Positions 54,383 to 61,777 of a stretch of 64,000 nucleotides of DNA are shown here, piece after piece. Made by a program: the position numbers and the translations under genes. Source of the stretch: CAZMZW01 sp963802275 (lineage in GTDB: Bacteria > Chloroflexota > Anaerolineae > Anaerolineales > Anaerolineaceae); the NCBI GenBank assembly GCA_963802275.1, contig CAWDIB010000001.1:1-64000 (forward strand). The letters are read 5' to 3'. The notes under the pieces are model-generated. The model saw nothing but the letters and a program-made list of their open reading frames with translations. It did no database searches and had not been told where the DNA came from. Within the stretch, counting starts at the first letter, position 1. Every line of letters starts with the position of its first letter.

Positions 54383-55317
54383 GGGATTTCCTCTCCTTTA
54401 TATGCACCGGTCTGCTGGAGGGATGCTTCCCAGATCTTTTGGATGGCTCCTGCTGCGGGTGACCCCGGAAATGCATGGGTGACCGGCAAGCCCTGGCTGA
54501 TGGAAAGCGGGACGTGTTCATCAAAGGGAATCTCACCGAGGATGGAGATGTTTTCTTGCGCTGCAAACTCCAGGATTTCATTTCTTCCCTTCACATAGAT
54601 ATCCGCCTTGTTGATGCAGATCCCACTCGGAATGTGGAAGTGTTGGAGTGTCGCCCAGATCCGTTTCAGGTCATGCAGGCCTGCCAGCCCGGGTTCGGTG
54701 ACGAGGACGCCATAATCCACACCGGTGCAGGCGGAGATCACCGGGCAACCGATACCCGGCGGCCCATCGATGATGATCAGGGAAGTCGTGGTATCTTCGG
54801 CGAGCAGGCGCGCCTTGTGCCTCAACAAAGTGACCAGTTTGCCTGAATTTTCCCGGCCGGGAAATAATTCGGCATGGAAAAGGGTGCCAAAGCCGGTGGC
54901 GGATTCAAACCAAACGCCCTCCTGCTGCCTTTCCATGGAGATGGCTGCTTCAGGGCATACGGTCTTGCAGGCAGCGCAGCCATCGCAGGCGATCGGGTCG
55001 ATCCAATACTTGCCGGCGTGCTCAGGATGCGGAAAAACGGCGTCGAAGCGGCATACGGCCTGGCACTGGCCGCATCCGCTGCATAAGGTGGGATCAATGC
55101 CGGCTAAAAACCCGCCCCAGAATTCTTTTTCCAGCGACTGATCGGGTTTCAACAGCAGGCTTAAATTGGCGGCGTCCACATCCGCGTCCACCAGGATGGC
55201 TTTCTGTGTATTTTTGGAGTTGGAAAGCAGGTGGGCGAAAGCGCCGGTCAGACTGGTTTTTCCGGTGCCCCCTTTGCCGCTCAGGATAACGATTTGAACG
55301 GGCTGGTTGCTTTTCAT
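54379..55317 (-). CDS. MinD-superfamily ATPase with two ferredoxin-type clusters (copy B)
   Basis: 312 residues. A deviant Walker A (VILSGKGGTGKTSLTGAF) opens the protein, a DVD motif (VDADVDAANLSLLL) follows, and two [4Fe-4S] ferredoxin motifs lie at about residues 78-115 (CSGCGQCQAVCRFDAVF and CDGCAACKTVCPEAA), with a P-loop ATPase tail. Such MRP/MinD-ferredoxin proteins often occur in pairs and may load or transfer Fe-S clusters or cofactors. The start overlaps copy A's stop by 4 bases. Tight coupling with DUF59 supports cluster delivery. Confidence 0.9.
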   Translation of the reverse strand: MKSNQPVQIVILSGKGGTGKTSLTGAFAHLLSNSKNTQKAILVDADVDAANLSLLLKPDQSLEKEFWGGFLAGIDPTLCSGCGQCQAVCRFDAVFPHPEHAGKYWIDPIACDGCAACKTVCPEAAISMERQQEGVWFESATGFGTLFHAELFPGRENSGKLVTLLRHKARLLAEDTTTSLIIIDGPPGIGCPVISACTGVDYGVLVTEPGLAGLHDLKRIWATLQHFHIPSGICINKADIYVKGRNEILEFAAQENISILGEIPFDEHVPLSISQGLPVTHAFPGSPAAGAIQKIWEASLQQTGAYKGEEIP

Positions 55318-56180
55318 TGACTTCTTACCTCGCGGATGATTCCCTGCACCTGTAAATACAGTTCCAGAAATTTTTGGTTGTAAGCGGGCTTGATCTGGAT
55401 GATGGTATCCCCGCGCGCCAATCCCGCAGCCAGTTGGCGGTCAAAGGGTATCCTCATCAGGATTGGTAATTGGAATGAAAGTAATGAATCCTCCATGCCT
55501 GCTTCATTCATTCCATCACGGTTGACTATGATCCCGGCCGGGATGTTCATCTCCTTGACGATTGACACCATCTGTTTGAGGTCGTGAAGGCCAAAGGAGG
55601 TTGGTTCAGTGACCAGCAGTGCAAAATCCGTTCCGCGCAGGGTCTCCACCACGGAACAGGAGGCACCGGGCGGGGCATCCCGTATTTCAATTTCATCCGG
55701 CTGGTGCTGATGAGCTTTTTTTAATTGGCGGATGATGGGAGTGGCCATCGGTTCTCCGATGGTCAATAAGCCATTGGAGAACTGAATCCCTTCAGCTGTG
55801 GTGCCGAATTGAAGTTTGCCAATCGGGTAGGGCACTTCGCGAAAAGCCTGCTCCGGGCAGTTGAGACTGCAACTACCACAGCCATGACAAAGCTGCGGGA
55901 AAACCAGGATTTTTTGCCCGGCTTTGACCAGGGCATTAAACTGGCACACTTCGGTGCACTTCCCGCACAGGGTGCAGTGTTCCGGCAGCCATTCGGGGAT
56001 CATCACCACCGCGTCAGAATCGCCTGTCAGGGTGGGCTTAAGGAATAAATGCCCGTTGGGTGCCTCCACATCGCAATCCATGTAAAGGATGGGACCCTGG
56101 CTGGAGAGGCACTGGGACAGGCTGGTCGCGATGGAGGTCTTGCCGGTTCCTCCTTTGCCGCTGGCTACTGCTATTATCAA
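55314..56180 (-). CDS. MinD-superfamily ATPase with two ferredoxin-type clusters (copy A)
   Basis: 288 residues from a TTG start (MIIAVASGKGGTGKTSIATS), preceded by AGGAG at a spacing of 5 and placed 16 bases after the NifX stop; the frame is open to 56495 but that would overlap nifX. Walker A and ferredoxin motifs (CTLCGKCTEVCQFNALV, CHGCGSCSLNCPEQAF) match copy B, but pairwise similarity is low. Adjacent pairing suggests a heterodimer, as for NubA/NubB- or Nbp35-like carriers. Function by analogy only. Confidence 0.9.
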   Translation of the reverse strand: MIIAVASGKGGTGKTSIATSLSQCLSSQGPILYMDCDVEAPNGHLFLKPTLTGDSDAVVMIPEWLPEHCTLCGKCTEVCQFNALVKAGQKILVFPQLCHGCGSCSLNCPEQAFREVPYPIGKLQFGTTAEGIQFSNGLLTIGEPMATPIIRQLKKAHQHQPDEIEIRDAPPGASCSVVETLRGTDFALLVTEPTSFGLHDLKQMVSIVKEMNIPAGIIVNRDGMNEAGMEDSLLSFQLPILMRIPFDRQLAAGLARGDTIIQIKPAYNQKFLELYLQVQGIIREVRSQ

Positions 56181-56196
56181 GGATTCTCCTAAACGA

Positions 56197-56535
56197 TTAT
56201 TCAAAAGAAGGCAGTTGTTCTTTTTTAAAAGCTTCAGTCGCCTGTGGCACGGTTTTAATACCCGGTGTGAAAACGTGCATTTTGATATTGGCGGCGCGCA
56301 ATGCACCAGACGCATTTGGACCGAAGTTGCCGCTGATGACGGCTTGTCCCTTATGGTCGATAATAAATTGGGCAGCGGCGATGCCCGCTCCGCCCGATTG
56401 GTTGACCGCCTGATTCTCAAACGCTTCCATTTGGTCATTTTCCGTATCGATCTTGATAAAAAAGGACGCCCGCCCAAAGCGATCGTCCACTTCACTGTCC
56501 AAGGATGAGGTCTTTGCTGTGATAAAAACGATCAT
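56197..56535 (-). CDS. NifX/NafY-type cofactor-binding protein
   Basis: 112 residues, a single dinitrogenase iron-molybdenum cofactor domain (MIVFITAKTSSLDSEVDDRFG, FENQAVNQSGGAGIAAAQFI, ISGNFGPNASGALRAA). In nitrogen fixers the fold binds FeMo-cofactor precursors; in anaerobes without nitrogenase it is common next to MinD-ferredoxin ATPases, with unknown ligand. No nif structural gene is visible here. It is the first gene before ATPase copy A. Confidence 0.9.
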   Translation of the reverse strand: MIVFITAKTSSLDSEVDDRFGRASFFIKIDTENDQMEAFENQAVNQSGGAGIAAAQFIIDHKGQAVISGNFGPNASGALRAANIKMHVFTPGIKTVPQATEAFKKEQLPSFE

Positions 56536-56611
56536 GTCATCTCCTTATAAATATTTATTATTTGTTCTTGTATCAATCCCTGCGAAACAAAGATCGATCA
56601 GGGGTTGTTGT

Positions 56612-57904
56612 TCATCCTTCCAACTTTTTATTGCGGAAGGCTAAAAATTGAATCAATAGTACCAACAGGGTGGCTGCCAAACTAAGCGCGAAAATGATGA
56701 GCGAGCTGGCAATGCTGTTCATTAAGGCGGGATTGATGAGCATCACCAGCGCCAGGGTCAACATCAACATACCGCTGATGAGCTTGAGCAAACGGCCATG
56801 CTTTTCCTCCAGCCGGCTGGCCTTAAGGGTGGCAACGGATGAAATGAAGATGACCATCTCATCAAACTGGTAAATGAGCATGTAAACCAGCAACAGAAGG
56901 ATGAAGGAAGCCGCGCCCATATTTTGAGCACTGAGCAGGTTGACCCACATCACCGGCAGACCAGCCGTGCAGGAAAATTCCACCAGCGATACACCAGCAG
57001 CCAGGAAGATAGTGGCGGCTGCCATCCCCCATGGGGATTGGCTGGCATTGACCACATCGCGCATGCGTTTGAAGATGCCCGGTTTTTGCCCGTCCGTGAT
57101 GGTAAATGAGAGGCCTTCCTTGTACCAAAAATAATCCTTGATATTGACCAGCGCAAAGAAGAGTGCGACCAAAGAGACGGCGACCCGAACCCACCCCATG
57201 AAACCAACAAAGCTGAGCAAGCTGAACAGGCCGGTGATGAACAGGGCATAGATCAAGGAAGTGACAGTGAGAAAAATGATCCCGATAAAGAACACCCTCT
57301 TGCGCGAACCGTTATGCAAAGTGAGCGCCATCAGCATGGTGAGCACCCACAATGAGCAGGGGTTGAAGCCATCCACCAGGGCGATCAGGGCGGTGCTGAG
57401 CAGGACGGATTGGGAAGCCAGATCAACCTGGCCGAGCAAGGGGACATTAAGTGTGGAGGAAACTGGTTGATCGACCTCTGCCACCAACCCCAGGGCTGGA
57501 TCGATGCAGCCCGTCTGTACGCATTCTGCCACAAGCGCTTCAATTTGGGGATCCATGTCTTCGATATAACCCAGTAAATAATAGGGACCGATGAAAATCA
57601 GCGGCACCCCCAGCTGCTCGATGTTGTTTTTTTCCGCCATGCGGTAAAAGAGGTCCTGGTTCTCTTCACTGTTGTAAATCTCGATTTCCTTGAGCACCAC
57701 CCGCGGGTATTTTTCAGCCAATTTTTCCAGGAAGGGTTTTGCCCTGGCACAATGCGGACAGCCCTCGCCCCAAAAAAGGTAGATATAGACAGGCTGGTTC
57801 GGCTGAGGGGTTTGCGCCAGCACGGGGCGACTGACAACCGTGAGGCAAACCAGCAGGATGGCTGGTAAAAGGATGCTGAAGATGAACTTGCGCAGTTTTC
57901 GCAT
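56612..57904 (-). CDS. Thioredoxin-like and CcdA-like membrane protein
   Basis: 430 residues. A signal-like N-terminus leads to an extracytoplasmic thioredoxin-fold domain with redox-active CPHC (WGEGCPHCARAKPFLEK, residues 48-56) and a cis-proline region LGVPLIFIGPYYLLG. The C-terminal half has about seven helices with DGFNPCSLW, similar to CcdA/DsbD, which shuttle electrons across the membrane. A second cysteine lies in FSCTAGLPV. It may keep cysteine-rich partners or metal ligands reduced. It lies between nifX and the XRE-cupin-NifX gene on the same strand. Confidence 0.8.
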   Translation of the reverse strand: MRKLRKFIFSILLPAILLVCLTVVSRPVLAQTPQPNQPVYIYLFWGEGCPHCARAKPFLEKLAEKYPRVVLKEIEIYNSEENQDLFYRMAEKNNIEQLGVPLIFIGPYYLLGYIEDMDPQIEALVAECVQTGCIDPALGLVAEVDQPVSSTLNVPLLGQVDLASQSVLLSTALIALVDGFNPCSLWVLTMLMALTLHNGSRKRVFFIGIIFLTVTSLIYALFITGLFSLLSFVGFMGWVRVAVSLVALFFALVNIKDYFWYKEGLSFTITDGQKPGIFKRMRDVVNASQSPWGMAAATIFLAAGVSLVEFSCTAGLPVMWVNLLSAQNMGAASFILLLLVYMLIYQFDEMVIFISSVATLKASRLEEKHGRLLKLISGMLMLTLALVMLINPALMNSIASSLIIFALSLAATLLVLLIQFLAFRNKKLEG

Positions 57905-57916
57905 TTGGGTAAAGGA

Positions 57917-58966
57917 TTAATGCAGCAGTTCGGTATGGTCAATTAATTTGCCATCCAGGAACGCCTGGACAGCATCTTCGACATCGCTCAAGTCGGTGAC
58001 CAGTGGCTGGATGTTGAGACGGCGCATGCTTTCATAAGCGCCCATGCCCATACCGCCGCAGATGAGAGCCTGGCAGTCGCTGATGGCATCCGCCATGCTG
58101 ACATGTTTGTTGTGTGAGGCATGGTCCATGCCGTGACCTGGCTGGCTGGATGGCTGTTCTGTCTCTGCATGGGGTTGTGCGCTGAATTGGCCGTGGCCCA
58201 TCTTCTCGCGCATCTCTCTTGCAATGACCTTGCCTTCTTCGATGGTCAAAACCAGGTAATAGGGCGCGCGCCCAAAATGCTGGCTGATCTGTTTTCCATC
58301 ATCCGTGATAACTGCGATTTTCATATTGATCTCCTGTTTTAGATTCTTTATCGAAAAATGACGCCCGCCGACCTCTTCGCGATGGTCAGCGGGAAACAAA
58401 ACCAGTAAAAAACGCGCTTCATCATTTCCCTCATTTCCCCAACAGTGGGGCAGGTGAGCTTCAAAGAGCAGGCTGTCACCGGCGTGAAGCGAAAAAGATT
58501 GCTCTTCAATCTTGTAAGAAATGTTCCCTTTTAGACAGTGGATGAACTCATAACCGGTATGAACGATCGTCTCCTGCCCGCTGGTTGTCCCCGGCTGCAA
58601 GGTCAGGATGAACGGTTGGACTGCATTTTTGGCCAGGTCTTTACCCAGATGCTCCAATTTGATGCTGCCAAAAGAAAATTTTGGCCTGTCCTGGGCAGGG
58701 GTGAAAACAACCTTTTTTTCAGCCGGGCGGGTTTCAAAAAAGGAGGCAACGGGAACCTCCAATGCAACGGCCAGCTGCTGCAGGGTGCTGACACTGGGAG
58801 ATGATCTACCGTTCTCGATGAGAGCGAGGGTATTGATGTTCAAGCCACTCATGTCTGCCAGGGCGCGCAACGATAGATGATGGTGGTTGCGCATTTCCCG
58901 CAGTTTGCGGCCGACCTGAATTTCCGGCGGGGTTGTGTTATCCGATTTGATCGCGTCAAAAACCAT
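57917..58966 (-). CDS. XRE-cupin regulator fused to a NifX-type domain
   Basis: 349 residues. Residues 20-75 form an XRE helix-turn-helix (LSLRALADMSGLNINTLALI), residues 110-190 a cupin (PGTTSGQETIVHTGYEFIHC), and residues 215-349 a NifX-like domain beginning MKIAVITDDGKQISQHFGRA with a His-rich loop (PGHGMDHASHNKH). The junction KNLKQEIN-MK holds AACAGGAG 6 nt before an in-frame ATG at 58324, so the NifX part could also be made alone (135 residues). XRE-cupin proteins sense small ligands; the fusion implies the regulator may sense the same metal cofactor that NifX binds. A missing stop between formerly separate genes is also possible. Confidence 0.88.
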   Translation of the reverse strand: MVFDAIKSDNTTPPEIQVGRKLREMRNHHHLSLRALADMSGLNINTLALIENGRSSPSVSTLQQLAVALEVPVASFFETRPAEKKVVFTPAQDRPKFSFGSIKLEHLGKDLAKNAVQPFILTLQPGTTSGQETIVHTGYEFIHCLKGNISYKIEEQSFSLHAGDSLLFEAHLPHCWGNEGNDEARFLLVLFPADHREEVGGRHFSIKNLKQEINMKIAVITDDGKQISQHFGRAPYYLVLTIEEGKVIAREMREKMGHGQFSAQPHAETEQPSSQPGHGMDHASHNKHVSMADAISDCQALICGGMGMGAYESMRRLNIQPLVTDLSDVEDAVQAFLDGKLIDHTELLH

Positions 58967-59201
58967 ATTTTTTCACAAATAAGACGGATTGAGCTGATTT
59001 ACAAGCAGGCGCTTTGTTCCCGTTTTTATCATATTTTATTGATAATACCATTAAATTAGTATAAATGAAGCAAAGAAGATAGAAATATACCAATAAAATA
59101 TTAATAAAACCAATATTTGAGAATATTCTTATAATAACTATAGACAAATAGAGAATAGTATGTTATATTAAAGGTGAGTAATCACTGGAAAAAGGAAAAA
59201 A
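58967..59201. promoter_or_regulatory. AT-rich divergent promoter region
   Basis: The XRE-cupin gene and the padR gene diverge from this region, which is very AT-rich (for example TTATAATAACTATAGACAAATAG at about 59129-59150 contains TATAAT). Candidate promoters overlap, consistent with the two regulators controlling this divergence. No defined operator was identified. Confidence 0.45.
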
Positions 59202-59603
59202 ATGCCTGGATATCGAAGAGGTTGGGCTAATCGAATGGAGCCGGGATCGAATTTACGGTCTCCTTTGGCAGTGTCTTTCCTCGAACCCGCCCTGCTGCTG
59301 CTAATAAAGGAAAACCCAAGTCATGGTTATACCCTTTTAAACGATCTGGAATCGCTGGGGGTGAAAAGTCTTCATCCCAGCGTGGTCTACCGGGTCTTGC
59401 GCGAGATGGAGGAACTGGCCTGGATCAATTCCAAGTGGGATACCAGCCAGACACAAGGACCACCGCGGAGAAATTACCAGATCACCCCCCAGGGTGAAAC
59501 GGTTCTTCAAAATTGGAGAAAAGAACTTGGAAAAGCAAATGAAATTATTTTGGTTTTGTTGGAAAGATCATTAAATTTGAAAGGAGGTGAAACAGATGCC
59601 TAG
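59202..59603 (+). CDS. PadR-family transcriptional regulator
   Basis: 133 residues. A PadR-type winged helix is clear: FLEPALLLLIKENPSHGYTL, HPSVVYRVLREMEELAWI, PRRNYQITPQGETVL. The N-terminal 20 residues are Arg/Gly-rich and precede the fold. PadR proteins bind inverted repeats near divergent promoters and respond to small effectors. It overlaps the next gene's ribosome site (AAGGAGGTG) by its last bases, so it heads the operon with the two DUF5320 genes. Confidence 0.88.
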   Translation: MPGYRRGWANRMEPGSNLRSPLAVSFLEPALLLLIKENPSHGYTLLNDLESLGVKSLHPSVVYRVLREMEELAWINSKWDTSQTQGPPRRNYQITPQGETVLQNWRKELGKANEIILVLLERSLNLKGGETDA

Positions 59604-59817
59604 AAAAGATGGAACTGGTCCACAGGGGTTGGGGTCGAGAACCGGATGGGGGTTGGGGAATTGCACCCCGACAACCTCCAATACTGGTAAATCTCCTGCT
59701 TCTAATCTTTCCCTGCTTTACACTTTGGGAGGCTGGGTTTGGAATGCCACGCTTGGCCGCAGGCTGGGCCGCGGTCAGGGCAGGGAGCGTAGCGTGAGAT
59801 TTAATCAAAATAAGTAG
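59596..59817 (+). CDS. DUF5320 small Gly-rich protein (first copy)
   Basis: 73 residues from ATG 59596 after AAGGAGGTG. Opening MPRKDGTGPQGLGSRTGWGL with GxGPxGxG repeats is the DUF5320 signature. The middle is hydrophobic (LYTLGGWVWNATLG) and the tail Arg-rich. DUF5320 proteins accompany NifX and MinD-ferredoxin genes in many anaerobes; the role is unknown. A start at GTG 59587 is less likely because it sits in the ribosome site. Confidence 0.75.
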   Translation: MPRKDGTGPQGLGSRTGWGLGNCTPTTSNTGKSPASNLSLLYTLGGWVWNATLGRRLGRGQGRERSVRFNQNK

Positions 59818-59831
59818 AAAAGGAGTATTCA

Positions 59832-60092
59832 ATGTCTGGATTTGACGGAACGGGTCCTGCAGGTACAGGACCAATCGGCAGGGGATTAGGACCCTGCGGC
59901 AGGGGAATGGCGGCTGGATGGGGGCGGGGTATGCGCAGAGGCGGCTGGTTTGGCGGGGGAAGTTTTGTAGCGCCTTTCACGCCTGTGGAAGAAAAGGGAT
60001 ACCTGGAGCAGCAGAAGAATTGGCTGGAATCTCAATTAGCTGGAATTGAAAAACGCCTGCAGGGAATGCAGGATTTCCAAGCGGAAAAATGA
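59832..60092 (+). CDS. DUF5320 small Gly-rich protein (second copy)
   Basis: 86 residues. MSGFDGTGPAGTGPIGRGLG at the start, a single cysteine (GPCGRGM), then a C-terminal coiled coil (KGYLEQQKNWLESQLAGIEK). The coiled-coil half suggests oligomerisation; it is otherwise of unknown function. AAAAGGAG precedes the ATG. It follows the first copy by 14 bases and is closed by a strong terminator. Confidence 0.85.
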   Translation: MSGFDGTGPAGTGPIGRGLGPCGRGMAAGWGRGMRRGGWFGGGSFVAPFTPVEEKGYLEQQKNWLESQLAGIEKRLQGMQDFQAEK

Positions 60093-60093
60093 T

Positions 60094-60130
60094 AAAGAAC
60101 CGGATGGCAAAAATGCCATCCGGTTCTTTA
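60094..60130 (+). terminator. Strong rho-independent terminator
   Basis: A 16-bp stem, AAAGAACCGGATGGCA/TGCCATCCGGTTCTTT with a 4-nt A loop, followed by ATTTTG. It ends the padR-DUF5320 operon. A near copy lies at 61653-61686. Confidence 0.85.
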
Positions 60131-60320
60131 TTTTGAGGGATGGGGGAATGGTACTCTTTGAAAAGACTTGATAATTGAGGGGGGGGGGAAATTATCCTTT
60201 ATAATAGTAAATAAGCATACGTTATTGATCGGCTTGAAAAATGAGGTGACTTTCCACTTATTATTTCTTTCATACCCCCATGGTTCCACTTTCCAAATCT
60301 ACCTAAAAAGGAATTAAACA

Positions 60321-61601
60321 GTGAAATTCAAACATATGAGACCCAAGCTGTATGCATTCAGCGCCGTGTTGATCGCCGCTCTGATGATGCTCTCTGCCGG
60401 CAGCGCGTCAGCCGCAGCGCTGCAGCAAAGCGATGTCATCCTGGAGGATGATTTCTCCGACAATTCGAACAAATGGAACGTTGGCACTGAGGAGAAAAGT
60501 GCGAGCGTGATCGAGGATGGAAAATTAAAGATCCAAATCCAACGGCCAGATGATGGTGCAAATACGTTCAAATCTTTTACCCCGCCGGTTTCAGCAGAAG
60601 ATGTTGACATTTCCCTGGATGCCGTGTTCACAAAGGGCGCTGCAGACAACGCCTCATATGGTTTTGATTGTCTATACAAAGATAGTAATAATAGAATCTC
60701 CCTGGTGATCAAACCCAGCGGCACCTTTACCATCCAGAAAATGCTGGGTGGGAAATGGACAGTACTGATCCCATGGAGCATCTCGGGACTGATCAACCGC
60801 AAAACTGGCGCGACCAACAACATACGCCTGGTGTGCGGCGGGGGGCATGTCACCCTTTACATCAACAACAGCCTGGCCGCTGACGTGGTGGATTCGGATA
60901 AATCCCTTGCGGGGGGTTCCTTCCGTCTGAAAGCCGGTTCGTATGGAAGCAACAAAGAGGACAAGAACCCGGTGGAGGTGAGTTTTGACAACCTGGTGGT
61001 GCGCAAACCACAGGCGTGGAAAGCTCCCAGCGAAGTCCTGTTCTCCGAAAAGTTCGACAAGGCCAACAACAACTGGAACCTCACGACCAAGAAAACCGAC
61101 TGGGGCTACAGTGACAAGATCACAGGCGGGCAACTGGTGATGAATTTTGAAGAGCCGGATGCCTGGAAATATATATTCACGCCAATCCAGTTATCCAATG
61201 TGGACATGTCCTTCGATATCATCGAAAAGAAGGATGCAGAGGCTGAATATGGAGCCTTGTGCCGCGCGAGCGGCGATGAAAACTATTATCAATTCGTCAT
61301 ATCCTTTGCCGAAGACGGCACCGGTTATTACTTTTTGGGAAAGAACGTCAATGGGTCCTATGAAACCATCAAAGATTGGACCCAATCCAATGTGGTAAAT
61401 GCGGGCGTCGGAAAAACTAGCCGCATGCGGGTGGTCTGTTCCGGCAGTGACCTGGAGCTTTATGTGAATGGTCAGTCGTTGTTCAAAACCAAGGATACCA
61501 GCCTCACCCTGGGCGGACCCGCTTTGATGGCTCAGCGATATGAGGAAGGTGATGCACCGGTATCGGTGGCATTTGATAACCTGGAAGTGAAATACCCGTA
61601 G
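60321..61601 (+). CDS. Secreted protein with two LamG-like domains
   Basis: 426 residues from GTG 60321. A signal peptide (AFSAVLIAALMMLSAGSASA) is followed by two similar domains: residues 40-230 (LEDDFSDNSNKWNVG ... HVTLYINNSLAADV ... VSFDNLVVRKP) and 240-425 (FSEKFDKANNNWNLT ... DLELYVNGQSLFK ... VAFDNLEVKYP). This internal duplication matches the single domains at 3671 and 20311 and suggests glycan or surface binding. A 37-base terminator hairpin flanks it on each side. It lies apart from the perR operon. Confidence 0.8.
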   Translation: MKFKHMRPKLYAFSAVLIAALMMLSAGSASAAALQQSDVILEDDFSDNSNKWNVGTEEKSASVIEDGKLKIQIQRPDDGANTFKSFTPPVSAEDVDISLDAVFTKGAADNASYGFDCLYKDSNNRISLVIKPSGTFTIQKMLGGKWTVLIPWSISGLINRKTGATNNIRLVCGGGHVTLYINNSLAADVVDSDKSLAGGSFRLKAGSYGSNKEDKNPVEVSFDNLVVRKPQAWKAPSEVLFSEKFDKANNNWNLTTKKTDWGYSDKITGGQLVMNFEEPDAWKYIFTPIQLSNVDMSFDIIEKKDAEAEYGALCRASGDENYYQFVISFAEDGTGYYFLGKNVNGSYETIKDWTQSNVVNAGVGKTSRMRVVCSGSDLELYVNGQSLFKTKDTSLTLGGPALMAQRYEEGDAPVSVAFDNLEVKYP

Positions 61602-61652
61602 AATTTAGACCCTGACAAACTCCGCATGAACCCATGGCGGAACAATCAACAC

Positions 61653-61686
61653 AGAACCGGATGGCAAAGCGCCATCCGGTTTTTGT
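61653..61686 (+). terminator. Rho-independent terminator, near copy of that at 60094
   Basis: The hairpin AACCGGATGGC...GCCATCCGGTT is followed by TTTG. Stem sequence agrees with the terminator at 60094, the loop differs. Confidence 0.8.
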
Positions 61687-61734
61687 TTGCGGAATATTCA
61701 TCGAAGGGATTGGAAAAGAATGATCAGCAAGGCC

Positions 61735-61770
61735 TTGACAAAATCAAGACTTAGATTATAATAATTACAA
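61735..61770 (+). promoter_or_regulatory. Sigma-70-type promoter with overlapping PerR-like box
   Basis: TTGACA at 61735-61740 and TATAAT at 61757-61762 are separated by 16 bases. TTATAATAATTACAA at 61756-61770 differs from the Bacillus PerR consensus (TTATAATNATTATAA) at one position and covers the -10 box. The perR ATG is 7 bases further, giving a very short leader. A PerR-type repressor bound here would block the whole operon, so autoregulation is inferred. Confidence 0.75.
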
Positions 61771-61777
61771 ATAGATA

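Noticed and set aside
56197..56535. Part of a nitrogenase cluster
   Set aside because: Only NifX-type domains are present; no nifH, nifD, nifK, nifB or nifE was found in the window.
60176..60188. G-tract (GGGGGGGGG) upstream of the gene at 60321
   Set aside because: It could be a phase-variation tract, but it lies over 130 bases from the start codon, outside an obvious promoter.
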